Positions 44,745-57,558 of a stretch of DNA of 64,000 nt are shown piece by piece. The stretch comes from Caenorhabditis remanei (Eukaryota; Nematoda; Chromadorea; Rhabditida; Rhabditidae), in the NCBI RefSeq assembly GCF_010183535.1, contig NW_026526124.1, forward strand, positions 124,001 through 188,000. The letters are read 5' to 3'. Both the position numbers and the translations under genes were made by a program. Every line of letters starts with the position of its first letter. Positions within the stretch are counted from its first letter, which is position 1. A model generated the notes under the pieces. That model ran no database searches and had not been told where the DNA came from. It saw only the letters and a program-made list of their open reading frames with translations.

Positions 44745-47378
44745 TTGGTCTTTGAGAAAAATCTATAGAGAGATGTGAATATTTTCGTAATAGTACGAAG
44801 GAATGATTTATACAAGCAACAGCCTTGTGATTTATAAAAGTAACGGAACATTTGCTAAATTTTACGTTATTCAAAATGTACAAGGGTTAATATATGAAAA
44901 TTTATATAATATGTGAATTTTTCATAAATTATCTTAACTGTCACTCTCTATTTCACAGCCCGACTAGCACAACCTTGCTAGATAAGTATTTAACGTAAGA
45001 TACCTTATATGGAAAAATTAATTTTGATTTTCGCGTTCCTTATCTCACGCAGAGAAATCTATCAGATGACTCATTTCCCCCTCTGTTTGATATTTTTTTG
45101 CGCGCACTTGTAAAAAATGTGCCGAGCTAGTATAACAAAGATGACTTTTTAGGCAGTGATTCAACTGAAGAGAACCCAAAAGAGAGAAAGAAAGCAAAGT
45201 AAAGAAAAAGCTTCCTTCAAAAAGACCACAGAAGTTGCTGAAGACAGTAGTGAAGGCGGAACTGGGCTGGAACCAGCTTTAAAGTAGCTTTGAAAAACAC
45301 TGTACCTTATCCGGAGAGGCCCTCAGGATCGGTTAGGTTTCAGCATTCTTGCAACTAGGCATATTATAAAAATTGATTTTCTTTCAAAAAATTTTTCTTC
45401 AAAATAGTCGAATTTTTTACTTAGTCTCTGAATATCGATAAAAACTCAAGTACAAAAAGAATTTTTGACTATTGTTGAAAAAATGTCGAAAATATTCAAA
45501 ACAATTTCTGAAAAAATAGTGCACATTTTTGACCGGTTCGGGCCTGGCCAAAAAGAAAAACAATAAGGAAACAGCTGAGTGTATGTGAATGAGAAGGGTA
45601 TTAGGTCAGTGAAGGACACAGCTTCTCTTTCTTTTGTGTACGTTATTTACAATCGTTCTTGTGGGCAATAGATGTCTTATAATAGGAATCATTGTTCTCA
45701 GTAACACAAAAGTCAATAATAATTTCGGTCTTTGGGAAAAATCTATAGAGAGATGTGAATATTTTCGTAATAGTACGAAGGAATGATTTATACAAGCAAC
45801 AGCCTAGTGATTTATAAAAGTAACGGAACATTTGCTAAATTTTACGTTATTCAAAATGTACAAGGGTTAATATATGAAAATTTATATAATATGTGAATTT
45901 TTCATAAATTATCTTAACTGTCACTCTCTATTTCACAGCCCGACTAGCACAACCTTGCTAGATAAGTATTTAACGTAAGATACCTTATATGGAAAAATTA
46001 ATTTTGATTTTCGCGTTCCTTATCTCACGCAGAACGCTGTGTCCAGATATGTGACATCTGTTGCGCAGAAGAGCGGTTGTAACAACGGAACACGCGGGAA
46101 AGAGCAGTTGAGTCTTTCAGTGACCCAGTCCCTTCTTATTCTCATCCACCCAGACAATCATTTTCCCGTCTCCTCATCTGCGTTTCAGTTATTCCAAAAA
46201 GTGCGCCACTTGAGAGAACTCAGATCACTCAGAGGTTTTATAGGTGTCATCAATAGGCTTCGGAGTTTTGCAGATCCCCATTCATGCTCTCATTTATCGA
46301 TTTTTCTTTTATGCCCATTGGCTTTGCAAGTTCTACCAATTTCCAAAGAAAACTAATTCTCTCAACTCGAAAAGGAAGGGAGAATTATTTGTTTCCTTAG
46401 GAAGGGTAATCTAGTATGAGTAGACGGGCAACGCTTAAAAAGCGCATAGACTTTCATACAAAAAAGGTCCCGTCGCGACAGCCTCCCATGCTATGCGCGG
46501 GCCGGTCATCAGCTTCTCACTCTACGTGCCCGTTAACGAATTCTACGTGTCCGTTAACGTCATGATCAGTGGTTAATTTTTTTTATATATTAACCCTTGT
46601 ACTTTTTGAATAACGTAAACTTTAGCAAATGTTCCGTTGCTTTTATAAATCATTCCTTCGTACTATTACGAAAATATTCACATTTCTCTATAGATTTTTC
46701 CCAAAGACCGAAATTATTATTGACTTTTGTGTTACTGAGAACAATGATTCCTATTATAAGACATCTATTGCCCACAAGAACGATTGTAAATAACGTACAC
46801 AAAAGAAAGAGAAGCTGTGTCCTTCACTGACCTAATACCCTTCTCATTCACATACACTCAGCTGTTTCCTTATTGTTTTTCTTTTTGGCCAGGCCCGAAC
46901 CGGTCAAAAATGTGCACTATTTTTTCAGAAATTGTTTTGAATATTTTCGACATTTTTTCAACAATAGTCAAAAATTCTTTTTGTACTTGAGTTTTTATCG
47001 ATATTCAGAGACTAAGTAAAAAATTCGACTATTTTGAAGAAAAATTTTTTGAAAGAAAATCAATTTTTATAATATGCCTAGTTGCAAGAATGCTGAAACC
47101 TAACCGATCCTGAGGGCCTCTCCGGATAAGGTACAGTGTTTTTCAAAGCTACTTTAAAGCTGGTTCCAGCCCAGTTCCGCCTTCACTACTGTCTTCAGCA
47201 ACTTCTGTGGTCTTTTTGAAGGAAGCTTTTTCTTTACTTTGCTTTCTTTCTCTCTTTTGGGTTCTCTTCAGTTGAATCACTGCCTAAAAAGTCATCTTTG
47301 TTATACTAGCTCGGCACATTTTTTACAAGTGCGCGCAAAAAATATCAAACAGAGGGGGAAATGAGTCATCTGATAGAT
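44745..47378. repeat. Nested direct and inverted repeats
   Basis: About 300 bp at 44745-45045 (CTTTGAGAAAAATCTATAGA to TTATCTCACGCAGA) recurs in direct orientation at 45730-46033, nearly identical. A larger inverted pair joins 45055-45875 with 46583-47378 (arms about 800 bp, spacer about 700 bp); the right arm lacks roughly 20 bp of the left arm. No coding sequence recognised. It looks like one element that inserted in another and was partly duplicated. Confidence 0.8.
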
Positions 47379-48383
47379 ATCATAAGAATAGAGGAGAGAA
47401 AGAGAGAAAATGTCTTTCACGACCGCAGCCCCCTTCCTCTCCGTCCCATGTTTCTCAGTCAATTCATTCAAGACGTCTTATCGGAATAGATCGTCGAAAT
47501 AATATTTTTTTATTACTGATTATTATTGAATTCTAAAATTATATTATGCTGGTTAGAAGATGTAGAGGTAAGAGGAATTCAAGGAGATTATTTAAGCAAA
47601 TTCAGAAAAAATTCAAATTAATTGAAAAAAGTCATTTTCATATAATTTGATTTTTTCAATTGTATTTACTCTAATAGACCGGCACACTCCATAAACCGGT
47701 ACTTCCAATTATTGACTGAGATTGAAGCATTGTTTTGAGGAGTGCTAAATTTTACGATAAATTTTTCAAAATAAAATCGATTTTTTTTTGATTTTCTGTG
47801 AATATTGTCCAACCCTTTTTTTTGAAAACAATAATTTTCACAATCAAAATTGGTAATTTTTGTAATTTTGTTTTGATTTTTTTTTCAAAAATTAACATAG
47901 TTAATAACAGAAAAAGGGATTATTTGAAAAAAAACCTGCTGAAATTCCTCTAATTGACCGGCCTGCTTTCAGAAAGAATTTTGAAATTTTTAGAAGATTT
48001 TTCTTTGAAAAATGTCCAATGGCCTGCGGCTTCGATTTCTTCTTCCTCTCTCGAACTTGGACTTAACCATTTACCGTAAAAACTGTATTAGAGCGACATG
48101 TCGCTCTATTTTTCGTACAGGTTTTTGTTGTTGTTCTATTAGAAGCTGTCGTTTTATTCTTCAAACGAAGTTCTAAAAATCAGTCAGCTTCAAAAATCAG
48201 TCAGTCCTAAGGCAAAAATATACTCATTCCAAATTTTATCAGACTTTACAAGTGAATTTGAACTGAAATAGTAGCTTGTCAGAAGCTAAATGCCTGGAAA
48301 ATTTCTGCAAATCATTTAAAAATTAATGTTTTTGACATTTTCTTTATTTTCTACAATGATTATTTAGGTCTAAAGTCTTATAC
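47379..48383. other. AT-rich intergenic DNA
   Basis: No gene, repeat or RNA seen. Contains poly-T rich runs and a GCGACATGTCGC palindrome near 48092. Confidence 0.35.
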
Positions 48384-49170
48384 GTGTATCTCAACCAGTT
48401 TTGTGTGCATCGACGAGATTTGAAAAGTATAAAAAAGGAAAATTTGACAAGGGACCTAGGATTCCTTATATCAAACAAACTTGACTTCACCGAACACTGG
48501 AGGAAAACAACAAACATGGCGAAGTTTTTAACAGCTCAGATTTTCAATCAGTACAATAGCAAGAAAATAAGATTGATGGTATTACTTTATAAGACTTTTA
48601 TCCGGCCAGTGCTGGAGTATGGCACTAGTATAAGCTCCCCCATAAAAGTATCTGACGAAAAGCTAATTGAATCGGTTCAAAACTCCTTTACCAGAAGACT
48701 GTACAGTAGGCACATGGGCAAATACTTAAGACCAAGCGACCCGGGCTACAAAACCTCTATAGAACGCAACCAACTCTACGGGCTCTCTTCTCTGAAAGAC
48801 AGGCGCCTGCAAATAGATAAAAAACTCATCGAAAAAATGATGAGTGGCAAAATAGATCTCAATACAGCCGATTTCTTCACACTATCACAAAACAATCGCA
48901 CGCGCGCTAAGACTAGATTCGTTTGGAAGCGACCCAAAAACAAACTGCGAAGGAAATTCTTTGTCAACCGTACTCTAACTTATTTGACGCAACTTAACAG
49001 CACATCCAATGCACCCAAATGAAACCTCGTTTAAATGTATCCAATATAATTTAACTCGCCCTCACGATATTATGTTCCCCTCACTGCCTACGTGTTATTT
49101 ATGTATTATGTGTACTGGTTCTATTTTATTTTTCACGACTGATAAGTCGTAATAAACAATTAACAATTAA
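48384..49170 (+). mobile_element. 5'-truncated non-LTR retrotransposon (LINE) fragment
   Basis: The ORF to 49022 encodes the end of a jockey/CR1-type reverse transcriptase: TRDLGFLISNKLDF, then LLYKTFIRPVLEYGTSI and RRLYSRHMGK, the usual segments after the catalytic region. The polymerase core and endonuclease are missing. The 3' end carries AATAAACAATTAACAATTAACAATA, a short repeat tail typical of such insertions. Typical 5' truncation; a different lineage from the LINE at 61.7 kb. Confidence 0.85.
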
Positions 49171-49274
49171 CAATAAGAAAGCTCGTACTTTTCTTTATTG
49201 ACACCAAATATTGCAATTTCTTGAGACAATTATCAGTAGTTGATTTTTTTTCTTCAGGCAATCATCAGTAGTTG

Positions 49275-49700
49275 ATCCTCAAATTTCAAAGCATATTCTA
49301 ATTCCTTGCAAAATGTATCAAATGGTTCAATAAAAATCAACAAAAAACAGGAGAACCTTTTTGATATTTTTCCATTTATTTCGAAATTCACATTAGGGTC
49401 CCCCCTTACGAAAGAAAATTTTTATCGAAAAAATATTTCAAGTCTTTTTCGCTGCAAAAACGTTCAAAATATTTTAAAAAAAAAAGAATTTTTGGTGTTT
49501 TATCAATGTTCTCAACGTTTTTGCAGCGAAAAAGAGTTGAAATATTTTTTCGATAAAAATTTTCTTTCGTAAGGGGGGATCCTTATGTGAATTTCGAAAT
49601 AAATCGAAATATCTCAAAAAGGTTCTCCTGTTTTTTGATAATTTTTATTGAACCATATGATACATTTTGCGAGGAATTAGAATGTGCTTTGAAATTAAAG
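49275..49700. mobile_element. Foldback element (about 425 bp)
   Basis: Arms are inverted around about 49487: AAATGTATCA, ACAGGAGAACCTTTTTGA, CCCCCCTTACGAAAGAAAAT, TTTTTCGCTGCAAAAACGTT and their complements. A further piece (TTTTCGTAAGGGGGGACCCTTATGTGA) lies outside at about 49883, suggesting a second, damaged copy. Termini and target duplication are not clear. Confidence 0.7.
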
Positions 49701-51199
49701 GACTTCTGTACAAATTATTGATGAAAACGGAAAAAAATTGGATGAACAAAAAAAAAACGAAATCCGTTCAGACACATTTCTGAAATCTTATATTTTGTGA
49801 GTGACTTATTCCAAGTGTTTTATCAATATTCCAACTATTTTCGGAACTAATTTTTTTGGGATATTTTTTCCAAAAAAACATTTTCGTAAGGGGGGACCCT
49901 TATGTGATTTTTGAAAAAATCGCTGTAAAAAGAGCTTGGATTGAAACAACTTTTTGCAACTGTGCCAAGAGGAATCCTTGTCTTACAGAGAACGCCTCTT
50001 ATATAACAAAAATATACCTTATGTTAGAGTCATTCCATAGATACTATCTAAACGTTGAGCAGCAAAATTAATAGTGAATGTTTTGTTGGTTACCACTCCT
50101 TTGATCCTTATTTTACTCCAATCCATCTCATCAGGATTTTCATTATTATTTTTTATGTTTTCTCACCGAGAGCAATTTATGATGACGAAAAGTTTGTACA
50201 ACTTTCCACTTTGAACTCTTACTCTAGTACAAATTCAAAAACATTTACTTCAGAAATTTTTCCTAAAGACCGCAATTGATATTGATTTTTGGGTTTTTTA
50301 TCTCACTCAAAACGGTCCGTCAAACTATAAGACATCTATTGCACATACGAAAGGTGAGAGCGGTTGTAAATTACGAACGCGAGGGACAGAGCAGCTGAGA
50401 CTGTCGGTGACCCAGTCCTTTTTTACTCTCATTCACCTAATCATTTTCCCTTCTGTCGTTCCAAAACTGTCTCTTGACTGCACTCAAAATAGATCCCACA
50501 GAGGTTAGACAGCAGAATCAATAGTGAGGTTTTTATAAATCTAACTCTGATTCTTTTTTCACACAATCCGATCCATCCAATAGTCTGATTTTTCTATTCC
50601 GTCAAGAACAATTAATGATTAGCGATAACTTGTTAAATTTTAAATTTGCTTATTAATCCGAATGCTTTTTAGTAGTATCCAAATTAGCGATTCTCACAAA
50701 ACACCTTTGCTCTCATTAAAATTCCTTTCTAACTTCAAAATACAATCTAGTTAGATAAGTTTAATAGGTACAGAACTTGAAATACCTTATATGGAAAAAT
50801 TAGTATAGGTTTTTATGAGTTTTTTATCTCACTCAGAACGCTGTGTTCAAACATGCGACATCTGTTGCGCAGAAGAACGCGCGGGTAAGAGCAGTTCAGT
50901 CTTTCAATTACTCATTCCCTTCTAATTCCCATCCACCCAGTCATTTTCCTTCTCTTGATTTTCCATTCAGTCCGTCCAAAACTGTGTTTCTCAAAAAATC
51001 AATACATATGGCAATCAAGACGCGCGGTATACAACCTCTCCATTCCACGGAGAGACGAAAAATGAACAGTCATTGTTTCCCACTGTGGTTACTCACCTTC
51101 CCCTTACTTTACTTTATACTCTAGCTGCATTTCTTTTCTAACAGCTCTAGTTATCAATTGTTCTTCAAATGTTCCTATTACAGAAATTTACAGTGAGTC
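49701..51199. repeat. Intergenic with two copies of a dispersed repeat
   Basis: 50275-50440 and 50815-50960 share TTTATCTCACTCAAAACG(G/C)TGTGT, GACATCTGTTGCGCA(GA)AGAACG and AGAGCAG, followed by a pyrimidine tract. Matching copies lie at 44615-44740, 46015-46160 and, inverted, around 45600-45720 and 46700-46850. It is a family of at least six copies in this window, without coding potential. Confidence 0.65.
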
Positions 51200-52220
51200 A
51201 TGGACCAGGTTCAACGAAGAAACCTTAGATCAGATGAAAGGAAAAGAAGAGCGGACAAAAGTAAACGAGGGGAGGAAATATCCCAACAAACTGATGATGA
51301 CTCTGGGCAAGAAGAAGTGGAAGTACGTATAACGCGTGCCATGCACAAAAAATGAAGTTGGAGCTAGAAAACCGTCGTCGTGAGATCAAAATGCTGGCTC
51401 AACAACAGAAAATGGAATCGGAGCAGCCGAGTGAGAGGAAGCAGGACGTGCCGAGTAGTTCAGCAGTTATTGGAATTGTAGAAGCAAGACGTAAGTTATT
51501 TTTAAATATTTCAGTGTTTTATGAGGATTTCCAATTTGTTCTAAGTGATTTCAATTAAAAACTGGCGTCGATTTTCTATTCTTGGCCCAAAAATCAACTT
51601 TAGAAAATAACAATTGAAATTTATAATCTTTTCAGAATCGAATCAGGAGAGAGAACAAAACGAAGATCTGTTTGATACTTCATTCACAATTGATGAACTA
51701 GAAGCTGTTGATGCTTGTTTGTATCATTTGGTGGAAACCGTTTTGAGACAGACTCATGTTGACCTTCCAACTGAAAAAGTTGAGTATTCTCATGATCCAC
51801 TGGAGGACCACAAGAATTATTTCAGTAAGTTTAAATTAAATTCCAGCCTTTTGAAAGCTTGATGATAATTATTTCAATTGCGTAAACCGCTATGATTTCA
51901 GGATTTGGTCCAATCACAAAAGAAGAACATGATTTCAATGAATTGGCTAGAAAGGAGAAAGAGATGGATTTGGATATTATAATACTGCCAACTCCTCCTC
52001 GAAACACTTCACAACAGAAAATTCAAGAAGAAGTTCTAAAAGTTAAGAATGTAAATGCATCGAATGTCGAACGAAGATCGGACACTCTACCAACCGATGT
52101 GAGCTTGAGAAGCGACAAGAAGAAAGTTCAACAACAAAAAGGAGAACCGATTTCTGTCCCATCAGTTCAAGAAATCGACAGCGATTTCGAGAATAAAGAT
52201 TTTTCAATTGAGATGGATAT

Positions 52221-52404
52221 GGCCCATACTCCCAGGGGGCATTGGAACAGGGGGCATCGTGCTCATAGGGGGCATTCACTCAGAGGGGTCATTGAATCTT
52301 AGGGGGCATTTCACTCATACTCTTAGGGGTCATTTCTCATATGCTCATAGGGGACATTGACCCTCATTCTCAGAGGGGTCATCGATATACTCAGAGGGGG
52401 CATC
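52221..52404 (+). repeat. Left MULE terminal inverted repeat
   Basis: Starts GGCCCATACTCCC and contains nine iterations of GGGGNCAT (mostly AGGGGGCATT or AGGGGTCATT) separated by 7-17 bp, many with a CTCATA or CTCAGA spacer. Iteration suggests multiple transposase-binding sites. Confidence 0.93.
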
Positions 52405-52818
52405 AGTTTTTTCAGAGGAGTGTCAGGATAGTTGATATTCAAGTTGAACAAGGATAGTTTTCGATAATTGAATGGTCAGATAAACTTGTTATTTCAATAC
52501 ATAATAACAAGTATATTATTTAACAATAGAAGAATTTTAAAATAAGAATGTTGCCTAAAGCGTAATAATCGGAAAAATGGGTGTAAAAAAGAAGAGAACT
52601 AGGTCTGAAATCCAATCTATCATTCAAACTAAAACGGATCCTAAAATTAATAAAAATTTCAATAACAATGAAACAGTAACAATTTATATGCGGTATGGCA
52701 GATTTCTGGGGGATTTTAATCCCACTTTAATCGCGGAATCAGCATACTTGAACGGGTGGGGAGAAAGTTCGTCGTTGTTTCCTGAAAATGAACAGTAGTA
52801 ATTGTCACATTGAATAAA

Positions 52819-55800
52819 TTACCTCATTCTCGGCGATTTTCGAGTGGTGGCTACGACATGAACATCAGCGACTGAGTCATTGCTGCCAGATAATCGTTTG
52901 ATTTTTGGCGGCGGACCTCCAAACTCATCAGTTGTTTTCGAAGAAGTTTTATGCGTTTTCTTTTTAAGAACTTTTTTCCCCATGTAGTTTCCGCCGAAAA
53001 TATCTTCCTCATCGGAAGTCGACACCCACTTTTTACCATTTTTCGAGAATCGCCTGAAATGAAGTGTTTTATGACAAAATAACCAGGTTATTACATACTT
53101 ATCGTATTCAACTAACTCTTCATCTGATGCCAGGGATCCATTGAAATCGGGTTTTTTATCATCAGAATCTTGAGTAGTTTCATTATCAACGGTAAGCGAT
53201 GAATCTGAGTTGAGACCAGTGTTCGATCCATTTGTAGTTCTATTGAGCTCTTTATCATCGGAATCTTGCGTTTGTTTATTATGAACATTAAGAGATTCAT
53301 CTGAATTGAGACCGGTGTTCCATAAGAACATGGGAGAGATTGTGCGATCTTCCGGGTTTTCGGTTTCTGTGTCGATTCGAACGGTTTGAATAGTTGAATT
53401 CGGAGTGTCCGGATGAACTCTGAAATCATAAATACCAAATCGAGTGGCTGAAATTATAAAAAATACCCAGTAAGTCCGCGATCGTGATTAGTACGCGAAA
53501 ATTCGGTAAATTTCCGCTTGAATCTCTTTGCTTGACCTCTTCTTTCCTGAGCTCTTTCTGACTGACGGATAGTAACCTCAGAAACTTTCGCGACGAGTGC
53601 ACTTAAGTAATTCTCTCTCTGATGAACTTCCGAGTTCAAAAGAACCGCTACTCTGTAAATACAGTGAAATGAATAAATTGCGATAGCTTTTCTTACATAT
53701 GGGAGCAGATTTCCGGAAACTGCTTTAGACAACCTGGATTACGACATTCAATTAGCTCGTTTTTCACTACAACTTCCACAAACCTGAAAATCTATTAGAA
53801 GTAATTATTATACGCTTGCAGTTATCACTCACGCTCTTGCTTGTGGATTCTTCTGAACGAGAAACGATTCGGTGCGTGAAATAACTTCCAAACTTAATAT
53901 ATCGTTTGCATTAGTAGTCGGAATTACTGGAAACACGCACATCATGTATAGTAGACAGAAAAAAGACTTACATGTTTTCAGAGTGGATGGAATGTTAAGA
54001 ATTGGAACGAGGCAATCTTCAAAACCAACTTTTGCGAGGAAATCAATATTTTGCTTGATAGAGAATGAAGAGTGGCTTGGATCGAAGGCTGTACAGACAA
54101 TGTAACTGTCGTCTCCTTCCATAGCACTTCTATAGAGTGATCTGACTTCTTCTAAAAACTTTAATACGTGTACGGATTTCTGAATGCACCTCTCACCCGC
54201 TAGATAATCAATCAACCTGGCCGCGCAAGTTTTCCCATTTTCGGGTCTTTGAATGATCGTAGTCTTAATCTTGGAGTTGATACATTCGATTTGATTGCTG
54301 GTAACATTTTGTGTATAAAAACCAGCAAGAAGTTTCGTTTTCAAACTATGTGAGTCAAAGAGTTCTTCTTTCTTGCAGCCAATCCTAAAGAAATCTCACT
54401 TTGACAATGTTTTAAGTAGAATTCCTACCATTTTTTGATTTTGTCATCAACTGTTGACTTCTCAAGTCGGTATTCAAAATCCTCCATTGACAGTGCTCCG
54501 AAAATCCCTCGTTTCAGGAAACGTTCGGCGTCCTGAAATTGTATGAGAATATGAAATCTACTGCATGAAAAACACGAACCGTTTTCCCAAACAGTTTTTT
54601 CATATCCGATTCCGAAACTTTAGATCCTACAAACTTTTCAATATTTGATCGACGATGTAGGTCGCATCGGCACAGTAAAGCTGATTCAAAATGAATTCCC
54701 TGCAAGTATAATTCCAGTGTTTCAAGAAGCAATGTATTATATTACCTTATGGTAATTAGAGAACGACGCTTCTCCATCATGAATAATCGACGGTACCCTT
54801 TTTTTGAATTTAGGGTCACTCTTTTCCATTTTTTCCAAAATAAAACTTGAGAAGGCTGCATGATGATGGGCATTTTTTGAGTTGTGTATCATGAATCCTA
54901 TAGAAACATGCCTCATTTTATCACTGCTTCTTGTTCTACAATGATCAAAATGAAAGTCATTAGACACAGTTGGTAGAGAACGTACACAAAATTTGGTAGA
55001 GTACCACTCAGAATCGTGACATAGCAAGACGACAGATCGAATGTCGTATCCACTTCCAAATGGGGCAATCTCTTATCCGATCCTTTAACTGAGTACTCCT
55101 TATTAGATTCTGAAAAGAACTAGCCAATTGACGGATTATAATGAGAACATCGTCACCAATATACTCATTAACTTCTTCAGTGCTCCATTCTTCACTACCA
55201 TCCATTTTCAATCTTATTTTTCCTAATCTCTTCTTCGACGGCAATGAGTTAACAAATAAAGACATCAAGTTGTCGTTGATGTACATGAATCGGAAATCAG
55301 ATTCTGAAAAACAAACGAACGTATTCAGTATAATAAATTCGCATCGTACTTTCTGAATAGAATTGGGCAGAACGGTGAATACGCGTCAATTCAACAAAAT
55401 CTGATGGGTTCGTTACCGGTCGTTTTCCTCTTTTCTTTTTGATAGTAGATGGAACTGATCGAGCTTGATTGGTAACCTGGAAAAATGATTGATAGTGCTT
55501 AATTAAATAGCTGTTGACGCTACCTGCTTCAAAGTAACACCTACTTGTGCATCGGACAACAATTTGAAAGCATATTTAATTGATCTACCATCTAGAGCAC
55601 TTCGAACTGCTTTGATTTGATTATCTGAGGGGAAAAACAATTATTTTAGTGCGTCAAGCATTGGATTACCATTCAATTTCGACTTCGATTCAACCAAACT
55701 ACCGAAATCTACCACAGAACCATCAGTTACATATATCATAATACACGTATTCTTTGATGGATTGTGAATCGCATATTTCTTCAATGAGTCGACTTCCGGA

Positions 55801-57272
55801 AGATTACAATTATAAATTTTCAGTGTAGATCCATTCACTTCCAGTTTCCTTGTGCGGGGTTTTACTTCTTTTTTCCCTTTCTTCTTCTGATACCATTTTA
55901 TTCCATCACATTTGATAAACGATTTTCCGACATTTTTGAATCCTGCCAATTTTGTATCCCCGTCAATAAAATTTGGAAGACTGAATTTTGAAATACAGTA
56001 GCGAGCATAAGTGAGTACCCCTAGGTACTTTTATGTGTAACTCAGCTGAATCATGTCCGTTTTGCCTAAACTTTTTTTTGAAAGAAAGCCAAAATATTCA
56101 GCAATACGAATATAGGTTTTTTGAAAAACTTCCATCACTGATTTTTTCGATAATCGATTTTTCCTGATCTTGATTTGAAAATCCGAAAAAAAACTTTTTA
56201 TTTTTCTCTTGGAGTTATTGAGTTTTTGATGTCAAAATGATGGAACATGTTTAAATAAACAAAAAATTATGTTGAATTGGCTTCTCAACTCCTGAGCATC
56301 GTGCTAGAGCTCCAGAAGTCAAAAGTAGTGCATTCGAAAAAATCTTCATAACTCCTCAAAAAAGGCTTCAAATTAGCCGAAACATGCACCAAAAGACGTG
56401 TCTTGAGTTTTTCTACAAATCAACATCAAAAAATTACAGATTAAGAAAAAATAATTTTTCTAATTTTTTCACTAAAAATTTTTTTAAATTCCTATTTTTC
56501 TCAATTTCTGGTATTTTCTGGATGAAAAACAAACATAATTTTCAAATACTGCATGCAAGATGCTTTATCACACATAATAAAACACATTTATGTGTTCCTT
56601 GTTCGTGTTGTAGTCACAAAATACCAGAAATTGAGAAAAATAGGAATTAAAAAAAATTTTTAGTGAAAAAATTAGAAAAATTATTTTTTCTTAATCTGTA
56701 ATTTTTTGATGTTGATTTGTAGAAAAACTCAAGACACGTCTTTTGGTGCATGTTTCGGCTAATTTGAAGCCTTTTTTGAGGAGTTATGAAGATTTTTTCG
56801 AATGCACTACTTTTGACTTCTGGAGCTCTAGCACGATGCTCAGGAGTTGAGAAGCCAATTCAACATAATTTTTTGTTTATTTGAACATGTTCCATCATTT
56901 TGACATTAAAAACTCAATAACTCCAAGAGAAAAATAAAAAGTTTTTTTTCGGATTTTCAAATCAAGATCAGGAAAAATCGATTATCGAAAAAATCAGTGA
57001 TGGAAGTTTTTCAAAAAACCTATATTCGTATTGCTGAATGTTTTGGCTTTCTTTCAAAAAAAAGTTTAGGCAAAACGGACATGATTCAGCTGAGTTACAC
57101 ATAAAAGTACCTAGGGGTACTCACTTATGCTCGCTACTGTATCTTCGAAAGACGACCCACTGAAATCGTTTTTTTAAATTCTCTTTTTTCAAAAATCCTC
57201 TTACCAAATTTCAATCGCATTTCTTACTGTTCCATCGGTAAAGGTCGCAAAATTCGGAAAATCGATCCACAT
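52819..57272 (-). pseudogene. MULE transposase gene, interrupted by a foldback element
   Basis: Minus strand, many short introns. The start MWIDFPNFATFTDG is at 57272; a second exon begins at 57159 and is broken at a TA by the element at 55996-57139, then continues (ISKFSLPNFIDGDTK, KSFIKCDGIKWYQKKKGKK). The catalytic region is at 54740-55030: LCHDSEWYSTKFCVRSL (first Asp), HHHAAFSSFILEKM, SIIHDGEASFSNYHKV (second Asp), then at 54514-54730 IHFESALLCRCDLHRR, as in MULE domains. 53829-54344 has VTSNQIECINSKIKTTI, the usual NxxEsxNxxIK. The last exons (to 52819) are acidic and then basic, PPPKIKRL. Apart from the foldback, no stop was needed in the pieces read. Confidence 0.78.
55996..57139. mobile_element. 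1.14-kb foldback element with TA target duplication
   Basis: Ends CAGTAGCGAGCATAAGTGAG and its exact complement, flanked by TA (55994-55995 and 57140-57141), as for Tc1/mariner-type insertions. Arms of about 550 bp meet near 56560 and are nearly identical, e.g. ACCCCTAGGTACTTTTATGT, CTCAACTCCTGAGCATCGTG. No transposase. It sits in an exon of the MULE transposase. Confidence 0.9.
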
Positions 57273-57558
57273 GTTGATTCGATCGAGAAAAACTCTCGAA
57301 ATTTGAGCTGAAATTATAAAATTAACTACTCCGTAAATGTACCCCAACTGAAAGGTCTCGCGGCGATAGGGGTAGGCAGCGAAATTGTTGGCTGAGTATC
57401 ATACTTTAATGCATTAGGCCACCCATTCTTTCAAGATAAAAACAATTTTTGAAAGTTTTCACCAGTTTTTTGATGTTTTTTTTTTGTATTTTTTCACTGT
57501 TTTTGGTAATTTTTGTGACATTTTGAGCCGTTGAAGTGCAGAATTTAACATTTTCCAG

